A stretch of DNA of 33,631 bases from positions 1-33,631 of the forward strand of contig JAILHV010000193.1 of the NCBI GenBank assembly GCA_024695625.1, given 5' to 3'. The notes beneath the pieces are model-generated. The model saw only the letters and a list, made by a program, of their open reading frames with translations, was not told the DNA's origin and made no database searches. The DNA comes from Treponema sp. (GTDB taxonomy: Bacteria; Spirochaetota; Spirochaetia; Treponematales; Treponemataceae). The translations under genes were made by a program, and so were the position numbers. Numbering within the stretch: the stretch's first letter is position 1; each line of letters opens with the position of its first letter. This document shows, piece by piece, positions 1 to 8,176 of this stretch.

Positions 1-34
1 TGTGGTAAAGGCAAAAATTTCATAGAATGGCTTT

Positions 35-1516
35 ATGACTTATTTTTTTGAAACGTATGGCTGCGAGATGAATATTGCGGAGTCTGCTTCTATAGAACAG
101 ATTTTGATTTCGCGCGGGTGGAAGAAGGCTTTGAGCGCACAGCTTTGCGATATGGTGATTATAAACACATGTTCGGTTAGGGCTACGGCAGAGACACGGA
201 TTTTTGGCCGGCTGGGCTTTTATGCCGGGCTTAAGAAGGTGCGAAATGCTGCCCCAGACGCAAAGACCCGCAGTATGGAAGAGGCTGCCGCTTACGTGGA
301 GAAGAATGGGCCTGTTCCGCTGACGCTGGTTGTTATGGGATGCATGGCGGAACGATTGTTGAAGTCTTTGCAGAAGGATTTTCCGGTTGTTGATTATGTT
401 GTTGGGACTTATGCAAAGAATAAATTTGGGGATATAATCAGCGCGGTGGAGGAAGGGAAGTCGCCAGTTCCGATTGAGGAGGATCCGGTTTACACTTTTG
501 CTCCTGTTTCTTATGAGGAGGGGGCATTCAGCACTTTTGTTCCGATTATGCATGGCTGCAACAATTTTTGTACCTACTGCATTGTGCCTTATGTGCGCGG
601 GCGGGAGGTTTCGCGGCCTGTTGACGAGATTCTTGCTGAACTGGACGTGCTTTCTTCTCGTGGGGTGAAGGAGATTACGCTTTTGGGGCAGAATGTGAAT
701 TCTTACCGGGGGGCGTTTAGCGCGAGCGGCACAGCGAATGCAAACGGGGCGGCTGTTAGCACAAGCGGCGATGCTTCTGCAAACACCACAATCACCTTCC
801 CCCAGCTTCTAAAAAACATCTGCAGCCACATAGAAAAAACAAAGTCCCCCATCCGCTGGATCCGCTTTGAATCCAGCAACCCCAAGGACTTCTCCGACGA
901 ACTAATAGAAACAATAGCCCAGACCGCCAAGCGTGCAGAAGAAAACCCAGGCAGCCCCACAATCTGTCGAGGCCTCCACATAGCAGTCCAGCACGGCTCA
1001 TCCAGAATCCTAAAACTGATGAACCGCCGCTACACCCGCGAAGCCTACATGGAACTGGTAAAAAAAATCAGGGAAAAAATCCCGGGCATACAGCTTTCCA
1101 CAGACATAATGCTTGGCTTCCCCGGCGAAACGGAAGAAGACTTTGACGAAGCCTACTCCCTCATGAAAGAAGTCCGCTACGAAAGCGCCTTTATGTACTA
1201 CTTTAACCCCCGCGAAGGAACTCCGGCTGCAAAAATGGACGACCAGATTGACCTTGAAACAAAAAAAGAGCGCCTGCAAAAAATCATAGACCTGCAGCTA
1301 AAAATAACAACCGATGTCATGCAGGAACGCGTCGGAAAAACCATCACCGTACTTGCGGACATAATAAGCCGCGACGACAAAAACGAGCTTCTTGGCAAAA
1401 CGGAAGAAAACGAGCGCGTGGCATTCAAAGGCTCCCCTTCCCTAATCGGGCACTTTGTAAAGGTTCACCTGGATTCGCTCAACGGCAACACCTTCCGTGG
1501 CACACTGATTGAATAA
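35..1516 (+). CDS. miaB: tRNA-2-methylthio-N6-dimethylallyladenosine synthase (MiaB)
   Basis: Radical-SAM methylthiotransferase that adds a 2-methylthio group to i6A37 of tRNAs. The UPF0004 domain ligands for the second [4Fe-4S] cluster are C10, C46 and C103. The radical-SAM cluster is C175-x3-C179-x2-C182, followed by the VPYVRGRE signature. A TRAM-like RNA-binding region closes the protein (about 430-493). At 493 residues it is longer than the usual ~440-450. The excess includes a low-complexity Ala/Ser/Asn/Gly/Thr insert at about residues 227-252 (bases 713-790). Codon use changes abruptly at that insert: upstream codons end mostly in T or G, downstream ones mostly in A or C. The ATG at 35 gives the expected N-terminus (TYFFETYGCEMN). 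No strong Shine-Dalgarno is visible in the short upstream sequence. MiaB versus RimO or MtaB is judged from the YGCEMN and NTCSVR context. Confidence 0.95.
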   Translation: MTYFFETYGCEMNIAESASIEQILISRGWKKALSAQLCDMVIINTCSVRATAETRIFGRLGFYAGLKKVRNAAPDAKTRSMEEAAAYVEKNGPVPLTLVVMGCMAERLLKSLQKDFPVVDYVVGTYAKNKFGDIISAVEEGKSPVPIEEDPVYTFAPVSYEEGAFSTFVPIMHGCNNFCTYCIVPYVRGREVSRPVDEILAELDVLSSRGVKEITLLGQNVNSYRGAFSASGTANANGAAVSTSGDASANTTITFPQLLKNICSHIEKTKSPIRWIRFESSNPKDFSDELIETIAQTAKRAEENPGSPTICRGLHIAVQHGSSRILKLMNRRYTREAYMELVKKIREKIPGIQLSTDIMLGFPGETEEDFDEAYSLMKEVRYESAFMYYFNPREGTPAAKMDDQIDLETKKERLQKIIDLQLKITTDVMQERVGKTITVLADIISRDDKNELLGKTEENERVAFKGSPSLIGHFVKVHLDSLNGNTFRGTLIE

Positions 1517-1521
1517 GGCAG

Positions 1522-1900
1522 TTTTTTCTGGACGGTGCTTTTTAGGACGTAGTCCTACTTGCTCTACCATTTTACTCTTTGGCTAATTCGACCGCCAAAT
1601 CCTTTGCGTCACCGCCGTTCCGGGGTTCCGCTATCGCTCCATTGCTCCGCAACGCGCTGCGCGCGCCCCTCCATGGCGGCGTAGGCTTGCCCCTAAAAAA
1701 TCCCTCCATGGATTTTTTAGGGGATTGCAGAATCGCGATGCAATTCTGCCTGCTGCTAAGCCGCCATCCTTGGCTCGTTACTGCTTGGCAAGAAAGAGAA
1801 AATCCATCCATGATTTTTTTTAGGAATTACAGAACCGCTAACAATTCCGCATACTGCTAAGCCAACACTCCACTAACCGATTAACGCTTGCCAAGAAGAG
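1522..1900 (+). repeat. Family I intergenic repeat, copy A (with partial second hairpin unit)
   Basis: Begins 5 nt after the miaB stop with TTTTTCTGGACGGTGC, then GCTCTACCATTTTACTCTT, TTTGCGTCACCGCCGTTCC and CCCCTCCATGGCGGCGTAGG, all shared with copies elsewhere. At 1690-1723 a perfect 14-bp stem (CCCCTAAAAAATCC with its complement) closes loop CTCCAT. A second hairpin (GCAGAAT/ATTCTGC) lies at 1727-1749. GGCGTAGGCTT before and GCTAAGCCGCC after can pair, giving a possible three-way junction. A degenerate second hairpin unit ending in GCTAAGCC follows at about 1798-1865. The stretch has no credible gene. Confidence 0.8.
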
Positions 1901-1944
1901 ATGTACCGGAGCGAAAGAATTCAATTTGTTTTGATATGCTTTTG

Positions 1945-2066
1945 CAAATAGAGCCTAGCCCCGATTGTAGGTGGCCGAAGGCGACCGGCACGGAGTGACG
2001 GGCCGCGCGCCGTTAGGCGGGCAAGCACCGGAAAGCGGGTAAAAATTGCCACCCCCGCAGGGGCAG
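1945..2066 (-). repeat. Divergent Family I-like fragment downstream of folE2
   Basis: Read on the minus strand it follows the folE2 stop and contains CCCGCTTTCCGG, then a C/G-rich stretch ending near CAATCGGGGCTAGGC. The same elements occur in copy C (CCCCGCTTTCCGGGG, then CCAATCGGGCG). A stem at 2047-2065 (TGCC-CC around TGC) followed on the minus strand by a short T run could be a weak terminator for folE2. Similarity is by eye and weaker than for the main copies. Confidence 0.4.
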
Positions 2067-2098
2067 TAAAAAAAGCAATACGCTCCCAAAGAAAAAAA

Positions 2099-2881
2099 TT
2101 ATTCGCAAAACTCCGTGCAGGCATATGCGTTGTGGTTGTGGATGCTTTCAAAGTTTTCGCATTCAACCTTAAAGTAGCTGAAGGGCTTTTCGCACTTGCC
2201 AAAGTTTTTGAGGGCAAGGAAAACTTCGCGCACGACGTCTTCCACAAAGCGGGGGTTGTCGTAGGCGTGCTCGGTGACGAATTTTTCATCGGGCCGCTTT
2301 AGTATGCTGTAGAGTCCGCTACTGGCACTTTCTTCTATAGATTGTATTACGTCTTCCGCCCAGAAGAGACTGGAATTTTTTAGGGTAACCGTAACGATTC
2401 CCCTCTGGTTGTGGGCACCGCGGTCGCTGATTGCTTTTGAGCAGGGGCAAACCGTGGTAACCGGAACCCTAATCTTTAGGCGGAAGTCGCTTTTTCCTTC
2501 CCAAACGCTTCCTTCGTAGGTGCAGGAGTAGCTCATTATGCTTTGGGCCTGGCTTACAGGGGCCGTCTTTGTCATAAAAAATGGGAACTCCATTGTGCCA
2601 AATGAGCGCTCGGCATCCAGGGACTGCCTTATTTCTTCCAGCATTACGAGGAACTGCTTCATGCCAAGGTTTGAGCGGTGCTTGTGGAATATTTCTATAA
2701 AGCGTGACATGTGGGTGCCTTTGTATGCACGGGGCAAATTTACAAAGAGGTTCACTTTTGCGGTTGTCTGCTGAAGGCCGTTTTCCTTGTCCAAGACCTG
2801 TACCGGGTAGCGCAGGTCTTTTACGCCAACCTTCTGCAGGGGAATTTCGCGGGTGTCCGGGGTGTTCTGTATGTCTACCAA
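2099..2881 (-). CDS. folE2: GTP cyclohydrolase FolE2 (type IB)
   Basis: Converts GTP to 7,8-dihydroneopterin triphosphate, the first step of folate synthesis. The type IB family uses a metal-site cysteine, here in VCPCSKAISDRGAHNQRG (Cys 145 and 147, His 157 from the chosen start). It also has the family's KGTHMSRF segment (54-61) and VGVKDLRYPV near the N-terminus. There is no ATG at the N-terminus. TTG at 2881 gives VDIQNTPDTREIP, the usual FolE2 beginning, one base after the folD stop with AGG about 6 nt upstream; TTG at 2902 (inside folD) is the alternative. Length is about 260 residues, normal for the family. It is surely cotranscribed with folD, grouping two folate enzymes. Confidence 0.93.
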   Translation of the reverse strand: MVDIQNTPDTREIPLQKVGVKDLRYPVQVLDKENGLQQTTAKVNLFVNLPRAYKGTHMSRFIEIFHKHRSNLGMKQFLVMLEEIRQSLDAERSFGTMEFPFFMTKTAPVSQAQSIMSYSCTYEGSVWEGKSDFRLKIRVPVTTVCPCSKAISDRGAHNQRGIVTVTLKNSSLFWAEDVIQSIEESASSGLYSILKRPDEKFVTEHAYDNPRFVEDVVREVFLALKNFGKCEKPFSYFKVECENFESIHNHNAYACTEFCE

Positions 2882-2882
2882 T

Positions 2883-3767
2883 TTAGGCCTGCCCGGATGC
2901 AAAGCGTTCTGCGCTTTCCAGTGTGTTGTAGATGAGCATTGCTATGGTCATGGGACCTACTCCGCCGGGAACAGGTGTTATCATGGATGCAACTTCTTTT
3001 ACGCCCTCAAAGTCCGTGTCGCCTGCAAGACGGAAGCCAGACTTTTTGCTTGCGTCGGGGATGCGGTTAACACCAACGTCAATGACTACGGCACCGCTTT
3101 TTACCATGTCGGCTGTTACAGTGTTAACGCGGCCTGTACAAACGATGAGTATGTCTGCCTGTTTTGTAAAGGAAGCAAGGTCTTTTGTTCCTGTGTGGCA
3201 GACCGTAACCGTACAGTTGTATTCGCGGCGGGTCAAAAGAACGGCTAGCGGTTTTCCTACTATATTACTGCGGCCAACTACAACGGCATGGGCACCGTCC
3301 ATCTTTACGCCCATCTTTTTAAGCATTACGCATATTCCGTGCGGGGTGCAGGGCAAGAATCCCTTTGAGCCTATGAGCATGTTGCCTACGCTTACCGGGT
3401 GGAAGCCGTCTACGTCCTTTAGCGGGGAGATTGCGTCCGTAACCTTCTGCTCGTTTATGTGCTTGGGAAGGGGCAGCTGGACCAGGATTCCGTGTACGGA
3501 GGGGTCATTGTTAAGCTTTTCTATCAAGGCAAGCAGTTCTTCTTCGCTGGTCGTCTCCGGGAGAACCATGCTGCGGTCAGCCATTCCTGCTTCTGCCAAA
3601 GCCTTGCGCTTTCCGGTAACATAGCTTACGCTTGCGGGATTGTCGCCCACAAGAATAACTGCCAGGCAGGGGGTAACGCCCTTTTCCTTCAGGGCAGCCA
3701 CCTTTGCGGCCACATCCGCCTTTACTTCACTTGCTATTTTTTTTCCGTCAATAATCTCTGCGCTCAT
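2883..3767 (-). CDS. folD: Bifunctional methylenetetrahydrofolate dehydrogenase / methenyltetrahydrofolate cyclohydrolase (FolD)
   Basis: Cytosolic enzyme interconverting 5,10-methylene-THF, 5,10-methenyl-THF and 10-formyl-THF. The catalytic YxxxK pair is SVSYVTGK (Y49, K53). The substrate loop VQLPLPKHI, the Rossmann segment [12 protein letters not shown] and the C-terminal [12 protein letters not shown] are all present. The length, 294 residues, is typical. I chose ATG at 3767 ([12 protein letters not shown]), with AAGG a few bases upstream; an in-frame GTG at 3779 would add four residues. It is the first gene of the folD-folE2 pair and is divergent from the exported-protein operon at 3874. 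Confidence 0.96.
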   Translation of the reverse strand: MSAEIIDGKKIASEVKADVAAKVAALKEKGVTPCLAVILVGDNPASVSYVTGKRKALAEAGMADRSMVLPETTSEEELLALIEKLNNDPSVHGILVQLPLPKHINEQKVTDAISPLKDVDGFHPVSVGNMLIGSKGFLPCTPHGICVMLKKMGVKMDGAHAVVVGRSNIVGKPLAVLLTRREYNCTVTVCHTGTKDLASFTKQADILIVCTGRVNTVTADMVKSGAVVIDVGVNRIPDASKKSGFRLAGDTDFEGVKEVASMITPVPGGVGPMTIAMLIYNTLESAERFASGQA

Positions 3768-3801
3768 GTAACCTTGCACCTCATCATTTTTTTAATAAGT
3801 G

Positions 3802-3836
3802 TTGAATTTGAAAGGCAAATTCGCTATTATTATACA
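3802..3836 (+). promoter_or_regulatory. Promoter region of the 3874-9372 operon
   Basis: Two overlapping sigma70-type pairs, each with a 17-bp spacer: TTGAAT (3802-3807) with TATTAT (3825-3830), and TTGAAA (3808-3813) with TATACA (3831-3836). The opposite strand reads TATAATAATAG here and may serve divergent folD, but with a poor -35. A GAGG Shine-Dalgarno lies just before ATG 3874. Confidence 0.6.
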
Positions 3837-3873
3837 TATTTTTTTGATAATTACTAGAAGATTTTGAGGATTT

Positions 3874-4521
3874 ATGAAACGTATTCTAAGCATAATCAGC
3901 ATAATGGCATCCGTAGCAATATTTTCTCCGGTTCTGCTACATGCCCAGGATGTCTACGAGGATGACAAGACCCTGCAGGAAAAGCACGAAAAGGAAAGAA
4001 TCGTGCGCTACGACAACACAAAATACAACCACGAGGGAGACCAGTTCCTCAAGGTAGGACTTGATTTTTCCATTCCAATGCGCCCGCTCAACCCCTTTGA
4101 CGACGGGCACATGAAAATTGGCGGCCTTGGAATGCTTGGCTACCATGTCTTCATAACGCCGGAAATTTCTGCCGGAGCAGACGTAATATTCGGCTTCAAC
4201 ACCACGATTGGCGACAACATCTTCAACTATATCCCTATCGTAATAACTGCGACATACCACCCGACGGTCGGAAAGTTTGAATTCCCCGTTACGCTCGGCA
4301 TTGGCTGTGCATGGGAAACATACAACAACAACACCTACTGGCCGGGACTTTTGATAAGGCCGGAAGTAGGCGCCCACTACAGGATAGCGGACAGCTGGTC
4401 ACTGGGACTTGACGCTTCCTACAACTTTATGCCCCAGTTCTGCAAGGCATGGGGAACAGGTGAAAAGAACATTTGGATGCAGTTCTTCAATGCCGGTATA
4501 ACAGCCCGCTACTTCTTCTAA
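3874..4521 (+). CDS. Exported small beta-rich protein, probable outer-membrane barrel
   Basis: Not recognised as a named protein. It has a clear signal peptide (KR, then a hydrophobic stretch to about residue 24, cleavage near LLHAQ). The mature part alternates short hydrophobic and aromatic strands with Gly/Asn turns. It ends GITARYFF, a C-terminal aromatic residue after a strand as in many outer-membrane barrels. Segments such as LGMLGYHVFITPEISAGADV and GLDASYNFMPQF resemble eight-stranded OmpW/OmpA-like barrels, which is inference. It is the first gene of a close-packed plus-strand run, with GAGG before its ATG, and is followed after 16 nt by a lipoprotein gene. Confidence 0.75.
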   Translation: MKRILSIISIMASVAIFSPVLLHAQDVYEDDKTLQEKHEKERIVRYDNTKYNHEGDQFLKVGLDFSIPMRPLNPFDDGHMKIGGLGMLGYHVFITPEISAGADVIFGFNTTIGDNIFNYIPIVITATYHPTVGKFEFPVTLGIGCAWETYNNNTYWPGLLIRPEVGAHYRIADSWSLGLDASYNFMPQFCKAWGTGEKNIWMQFFNAGITARYFF

Positions 4522-4537
4522 TTTGAGGTAAATAAAG

Positions 4538-5653
4538 ATGAAAAAAACACTAGCAGCAATTCTGACTACAACCGCAATACTGGCTACAGCCCTATTTACC
4601 TCATGCCACGACCCTATCTTTGAATCCATCTCCAACGAAGTCGAGCTTGAGACAAACGGTCTGCGCGGCGACATCCGCTCCATCGTCCCCTTCAACAACT
4701 ACATCTACTGCTGCAACAACATGATTTACAGAAAGCCGGCCCTGGCTTCATACGAAGGCGGCGGACAGAACAAGCAGTGGCGCGAAGTCTCCACTTCTTT
4801 CACAGACGGAACCATCACTTTCCTTGCATCAGACTCTTCATACATCTACGCACTCGCAATCGAATGGGAGGCAGACGAATCAGAAGGCAAGAACCTTCCT
4901 TCAAAGGCGGCAATCTATGCATCATCAGACGGCAACACGTGGAACAAGGTAACTGTTCCGGACGCAAACCTCAACAGCATTGATGAAGACTACGACCTTG
5001 TGCTCTTTGACAACCAGGAGCAGAGCTATTCATCTGGCGGCACAATCTCCACTAGCGGGCGCATCGCTTACTTTGGCTTCTACGACGATTCAATCGAAAC
5101 GGGAAGAACCTTCAGGCTTTCGGGTACAAGCGCAACTTTAATCGACGCGGGCACAAAATACTGCAAGGCGGCAGGAGACAAGTTTTCCACCTACTCTGCA
5201 TTTGCAAGAAAAGGCTCAATGTACTACTGGGGCAAGAGTGGCGACGATGAAATCTACTGGGGTACAAATCCTGCTGACGATTCAAATTCAATCGACCTTG
5301 ACTGCGGCATAATCCTTTCCATAAGCGTAACGGCAGACCACCTTCTATTGGGAACAGCCCGGGGAATTCAGAGGGTTCCGATAGATGCATCAGGCAACAT
5401 AACAGGAAACACAAGGGACTTCAAGAGCGGAAACAATGCGCTTTCCATCCTTACAGGCCGCGTGCTATCAACCTACGTTTTGGACAGCTCAAAGCCAGAA
5501 AGCGAGACAGATGAATATGCAGGCCAGGTGATATACGGATCAATCACATCGTCATCCATATCATTTGATGAAGTTGGTCTCTTTGCATACTATCCAGAAC
5601 GCAACACTTGGAACCGTGACGGTACGGATTCCAGCAGTTCAGACGGCAACTGA
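4538..5653 (+). CDS. Lipoprotein of unknown function
   Basis: A 371-residue protein with a type II signal peptide: MKK, a hydrophobic core, then LFTSC with the lipidated Cys at position 23, a permissive spirochaete-type lipobox. The mature protein is rich in Ser, Asp, Thr, Tyr and Trp, with repeated short motifs of the kind 'YAL..ASSDG..W..V'. This pattern, together with GDIRSIVPFNNYIYCC, TFLASDSSYIYAL and HLLLGTARGIQRV, suggests a beta-propeller-like fold; that is inference. The Shine-Dalgarno GAGGT sits just upstream. It probably pairs with the preceding exported protein at the envelope. No enzymatic motif is seen. Confidence 0.8.
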   Translation: MKKTLAAILTTTAILATALFTSCHDPIFESISNEVELETNGLRGDIRSIVPFNNYIYCCNNMIYRKPALASYEGGGQNKQWREVSTSFTDGTITFLASDSSYIYALAIEWEADESEGKNLPSKAAIYASSDGNTWNKVTVPDANLNSIDEDYDLVLFDNQEQSYSSGGTISTSGRIAYFGFYDDSIETGRTFRLSGTSATLIDAGTKYCKAAGDKFSTYSAFARKGSMYYWGKSGDDEIYWGTNPADDSNSIDLDCGIILSISVTADHLLLGTARGIQRVPIDASGNITGNTRDFKSGNNALSILTGRVLSTYVLDSSKPESETDEYAGQVIYGSITSSSISFDEVGLFAYYPERNTWNRDGTDSSSSDGN

Positions 5654-5686
5654 TTCCATCTGCCAAGCGGTGTAAATGGTGTAAAT

Positions 5687-8176
5687 ATGGATGAACTTTT
5701 CGGCGCACCCCAAATTCAACATGAACCGCTTGCAGCCAGGATGAGGCCTCGCACCCTTGACGAATACATTGGCCAAGACCATATCGTAGGAAAAGGACGT
5801 TTGCTAAGGAGGGCCATTGCAGCCGACCAGCTTACGTCCGTAATCTTCTACGGGCCGCCTGGTTCTGGAAAAACGACACTTGCCCGCGTAATAGCAAACC
5901 ACACAAAGTCAAACTTTATCACGCTCAATGCTGTTCTTACCGGAGTGGCAGACATAAGAAAGGCCATTGCAGATGCAGAGGAACAGCGAAAGCTCTACAG
6001 CAAAAAGACAATCCTCTTTGTAGACGAAGTGCACCGCTGGAACAAAAGCCAACAGGACGCACTTTTGCCCTGGGTAGAAAACGGCACAATCATCCTAATA
6101 GGCGCAACAACAGAAAACCCCTTCTTTGAAGTAAACAAGGCACTTGTAAGCAGAAGCCGCGTCTTCCAGCTAAAGCCACTGACAAAGGCAGACCTTTTGA
6201 ACGCCGCAAAGCAGGCACTTGAAGATACGGAAAGAGGCTACGGCCACTACAAGGTTCAGTTTGAAGAAGGAGCACTAGAGCATTTAGTAGAAACCGCAAA
6301 CGGAGACGCAAGAAGCCTTTTGAACGCACTGGAACTTGCGGTAGAAACAACCCCGCCTGAATGGGAACCCAACGCAAATGTTCCAAAGCCGGCATGGGGA
6401 AGCACAATCTACATAAGCCGTGAATGTGCAGAAGAATCCATACAAAAAAAAGTTGTGCTTTACGACAGGGACGGAGACTACCACTACGACATAATTTCTG
6501 CCTTCATAAAAAGCCTTAGGGGACGCGACCCGGATGCAGCCTGTTACTGGCTTGCCCGCATGGTAAAGGCTGGAGAAGATCCCGACTTTATCTTCCGCAG
6601 AATGCTAATAAGTGCATGCGAAGACACGGGCCTTGCAGATCCATACGCAATAGCCGTAGTGCAAAACTGTGCCGCAGCCTTTGACAGGGTTGGAATGCCG
6701 GAAGGAAGATACTTCCTTGCACACGCAGCCCTCTATCTTTCCACCGCACCAAAATCAAATTCATCAATGGCATTCTTTGACGCACTTGCATCAGTGGAAA
6801 AAGAAGACGCCGACGTGCCAAACCACCTAAGGGACGCAAGCCGAGACGCAGAAGGATTTGGCCACGGGGCAGGCTACCTCTACCCCCATGCATACCGCGA
6901 CCACTGGGTTGCCCAGCAATACCTGCCGGACGCGCTTATGGGTAAAGTATTCTACACGCCAAGCAAGCAAGGCTACGAAAACAAAATAAGAGAGGAAGTC
7001 CTTTCAAGACGTGAACTCCAGATTGCATCGCTTCTTACCGATTCAGAATCAAGCGACCCAAAATCAGGCCTGGAAGAAAACCCCGCTGAAAGCTGGTGGC
7101 AAAAAAGCGGACACTTGCACGGCCTAAAAAAAACAGAAGAAAACCTTACCTTTTCCCCGCCAGACAAAAAAAGATCCTCGGCACTGGACAATGCGGAAAA
7201 AAGCTGGAGAAGAAGGCTAGACTCAAACAGGGCACAAACGCTCACCCTCATCCGGGACACAATGATTCAGGCGGCGGAAGTAAGAAGGCACCACAGGAGT
7301 CTTGTCTTTAACGCAGACGATGCCCTCCTCCTCTTCCACATAATGAGGCTAACCCCCGAAGGCCTTACCTGCGGAACATGCCGCACCCAGGGCGGAATAG
7401 ACATACTAAGCCAATACGCATCCACACTTGGAGACTTGGACAAGCCCTACCTTTACCTTGCACAAAATGCCAAGGATTATGCCCTTGCCGCAAAAAGCTT
7501 TGGCGACACAATTTTTGACAGATTATTTTTCCGCGACATTTTTTCAAGCGCAAAAGACATATTTGAATTTGCCCGGCAAATAAAAGACATGTTCTTTGGC
7601 AAAGAAAAATCGGGAAGGGACATAGCCTTTGGAGAAGAAACTTCCCCTGCAAACAAGGACGAAGAAGCTCTTCTTTCAAAAGACGCAAGGGTAATCATCT
7701 CGCAAAGAATCCCCTCATGCGGCCAGCACATCTCTTCGCTAATCTTGGGCACAATCAGCGACGCAGAAAAAAGAAAAGTCTGTGCCGGTGAATACACGGA
7801 TGAATTCATAGAAGCAATCAAACCCGTCCTAAAAGAAATGGAAGATGCAGAAAAAAAATTCTTTGCAAACACTTCAAACCCGCTCTTTGCATGGAACGCA
7901 GAAGACATAAAAACTTCCCTGCAAAAAGAAGGCCTTCAAGTTACGCTAAGGCAGCAGACGATCGAAGAAATGCGCACCATCTCACAAAAAGAAATTGAAA
8001 GGTGGTTCGACACGGAAAATTCCGAATACGGCTCATTCCTTCTTGCAGAGCTTGGCCAGGAAAGCGTAAGGCAGGTTGCAAAGCTGCTTGAATCAATCTC
8101 AAAAAAGACAGCCTTTGCCTGGCACATAAGAAACGCATTCATCGTATGCGAAATGCAAAGGGAGAAAGGCAAATGA
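5687..8176 (+). CDS. rarA: RarA/MgsA AAA+ ATPase fused to a C-terminal domain of uncertain function
   Basis: Replication-associated recombination ATPase acting at stalled forks. Seen: Walker A GPPGSGKTT (56-64), Walker B LFVDEVHRW (110-118), sensor ATTENP, SRSRVF with the probable arginine finger, then the RarA tetramerisation region (SSMAFFDAL, DAEGFGHGAGYLYPHAY) to about residue 435. Standard RarA ends near here. This protein continues for about 390 residues, to 829. Within the extension, RDTMIQAAEVRRHHRSLVF starts a stretch with the rhythm of a Rossmann/SAM-methyltransferase fold. I recall a 'RarA/unknown domain fusion' family of similar layout in other phyla, so the fusion may be old. The stop overlaps the next start by 4 nt (ATGA). 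Confidence 0.88.
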   Translation: MDELFGAPQIQHEPLAARMRPRTLDEYIGQDHIVGKGRLLRRAIAADQLTSVIFYGPPGSGKTTLARVIANHTKSNFITLNAVLTGVADIRKAIADAEEQRKLYSKKTILFVDEVHRWNKSQQDALLPWVENGTIILIGATTENPFFEVNKALVSRSRVFQLKPLTKADLLNAAKQALEDTERGYGHYKVQFEEGALEHLVETANGDARSLLNALELAVETTPPEWEPNANVPKPAWGSTIYISRECAEESIQKKVVLYDRDGDYHYDIISAFIKSLRGRDPDAACYWLARMVKAGEDPDFIFRRMLISACEDTGLADPYAIAVVQNCAAAFDRVGMPEGRYFLAHAALYLSTAPKSNSSMAFFDALASVEKEDADVPNHLRDASRDAEGFGHGAGYLYPHAYRDHWVAQQYLPDALMGKVFYTPSKQGYENKIREEVLSRRELQIASLLTDSESSDPKSGLEENPAESWWQKSGHLHGLKKTEENLTFSPPDKKRSSALDNAEKSWRRRLDSNRAQTLTLIRDTMIQAAEVRRHHRSLVFNADDALLLFHIMRLTPEGLTCGTCRTQGGIDILSQYASTLGDLDKPYLYLAQNAKDYALAAKSFGDTIFDRLFFRDIFSSAKDIFEFARQIKDMFFGKEKSGRDIAFGEETSPANKDEEALLSKDARVIISQRIPSCGQHISSLILGTISDAEKRKVCAGEYTDEFIEAIKPVLKEMEDAEKKFFANTSNPLFAWNAEDIKTSLQKEGLQVTLRQQTIEEMRTISQKEIERWFDTENSEYGSFLLAELGQESVRQVAKLLESISKKTAFAWHIRNAFIVCEMQREKGK

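Noticed and set aside
1690..1723. Rho-independent terminator for miaB in the copy A hairpin
   Set aside because: The T run is inside the stem rather than after it, and the same structure recurs as part of a dispersed repeat.
1579..1860. Open frames across the Family I and II repeats (for example 1579-1860, 9378-9581, 32584-32970)
   Set aside because: They run through hairpins and repeat blocks, differ between copies in frame, and lack ribosome-binding sites.
1690..1865. Integron attC sites suggested by paired hairpins between genes
   Set aside because: The RYYYAAC/GTTRRRY core pair is not seen, and the adjoining genes are housekeeping genes with their own operons rather than cassettes.
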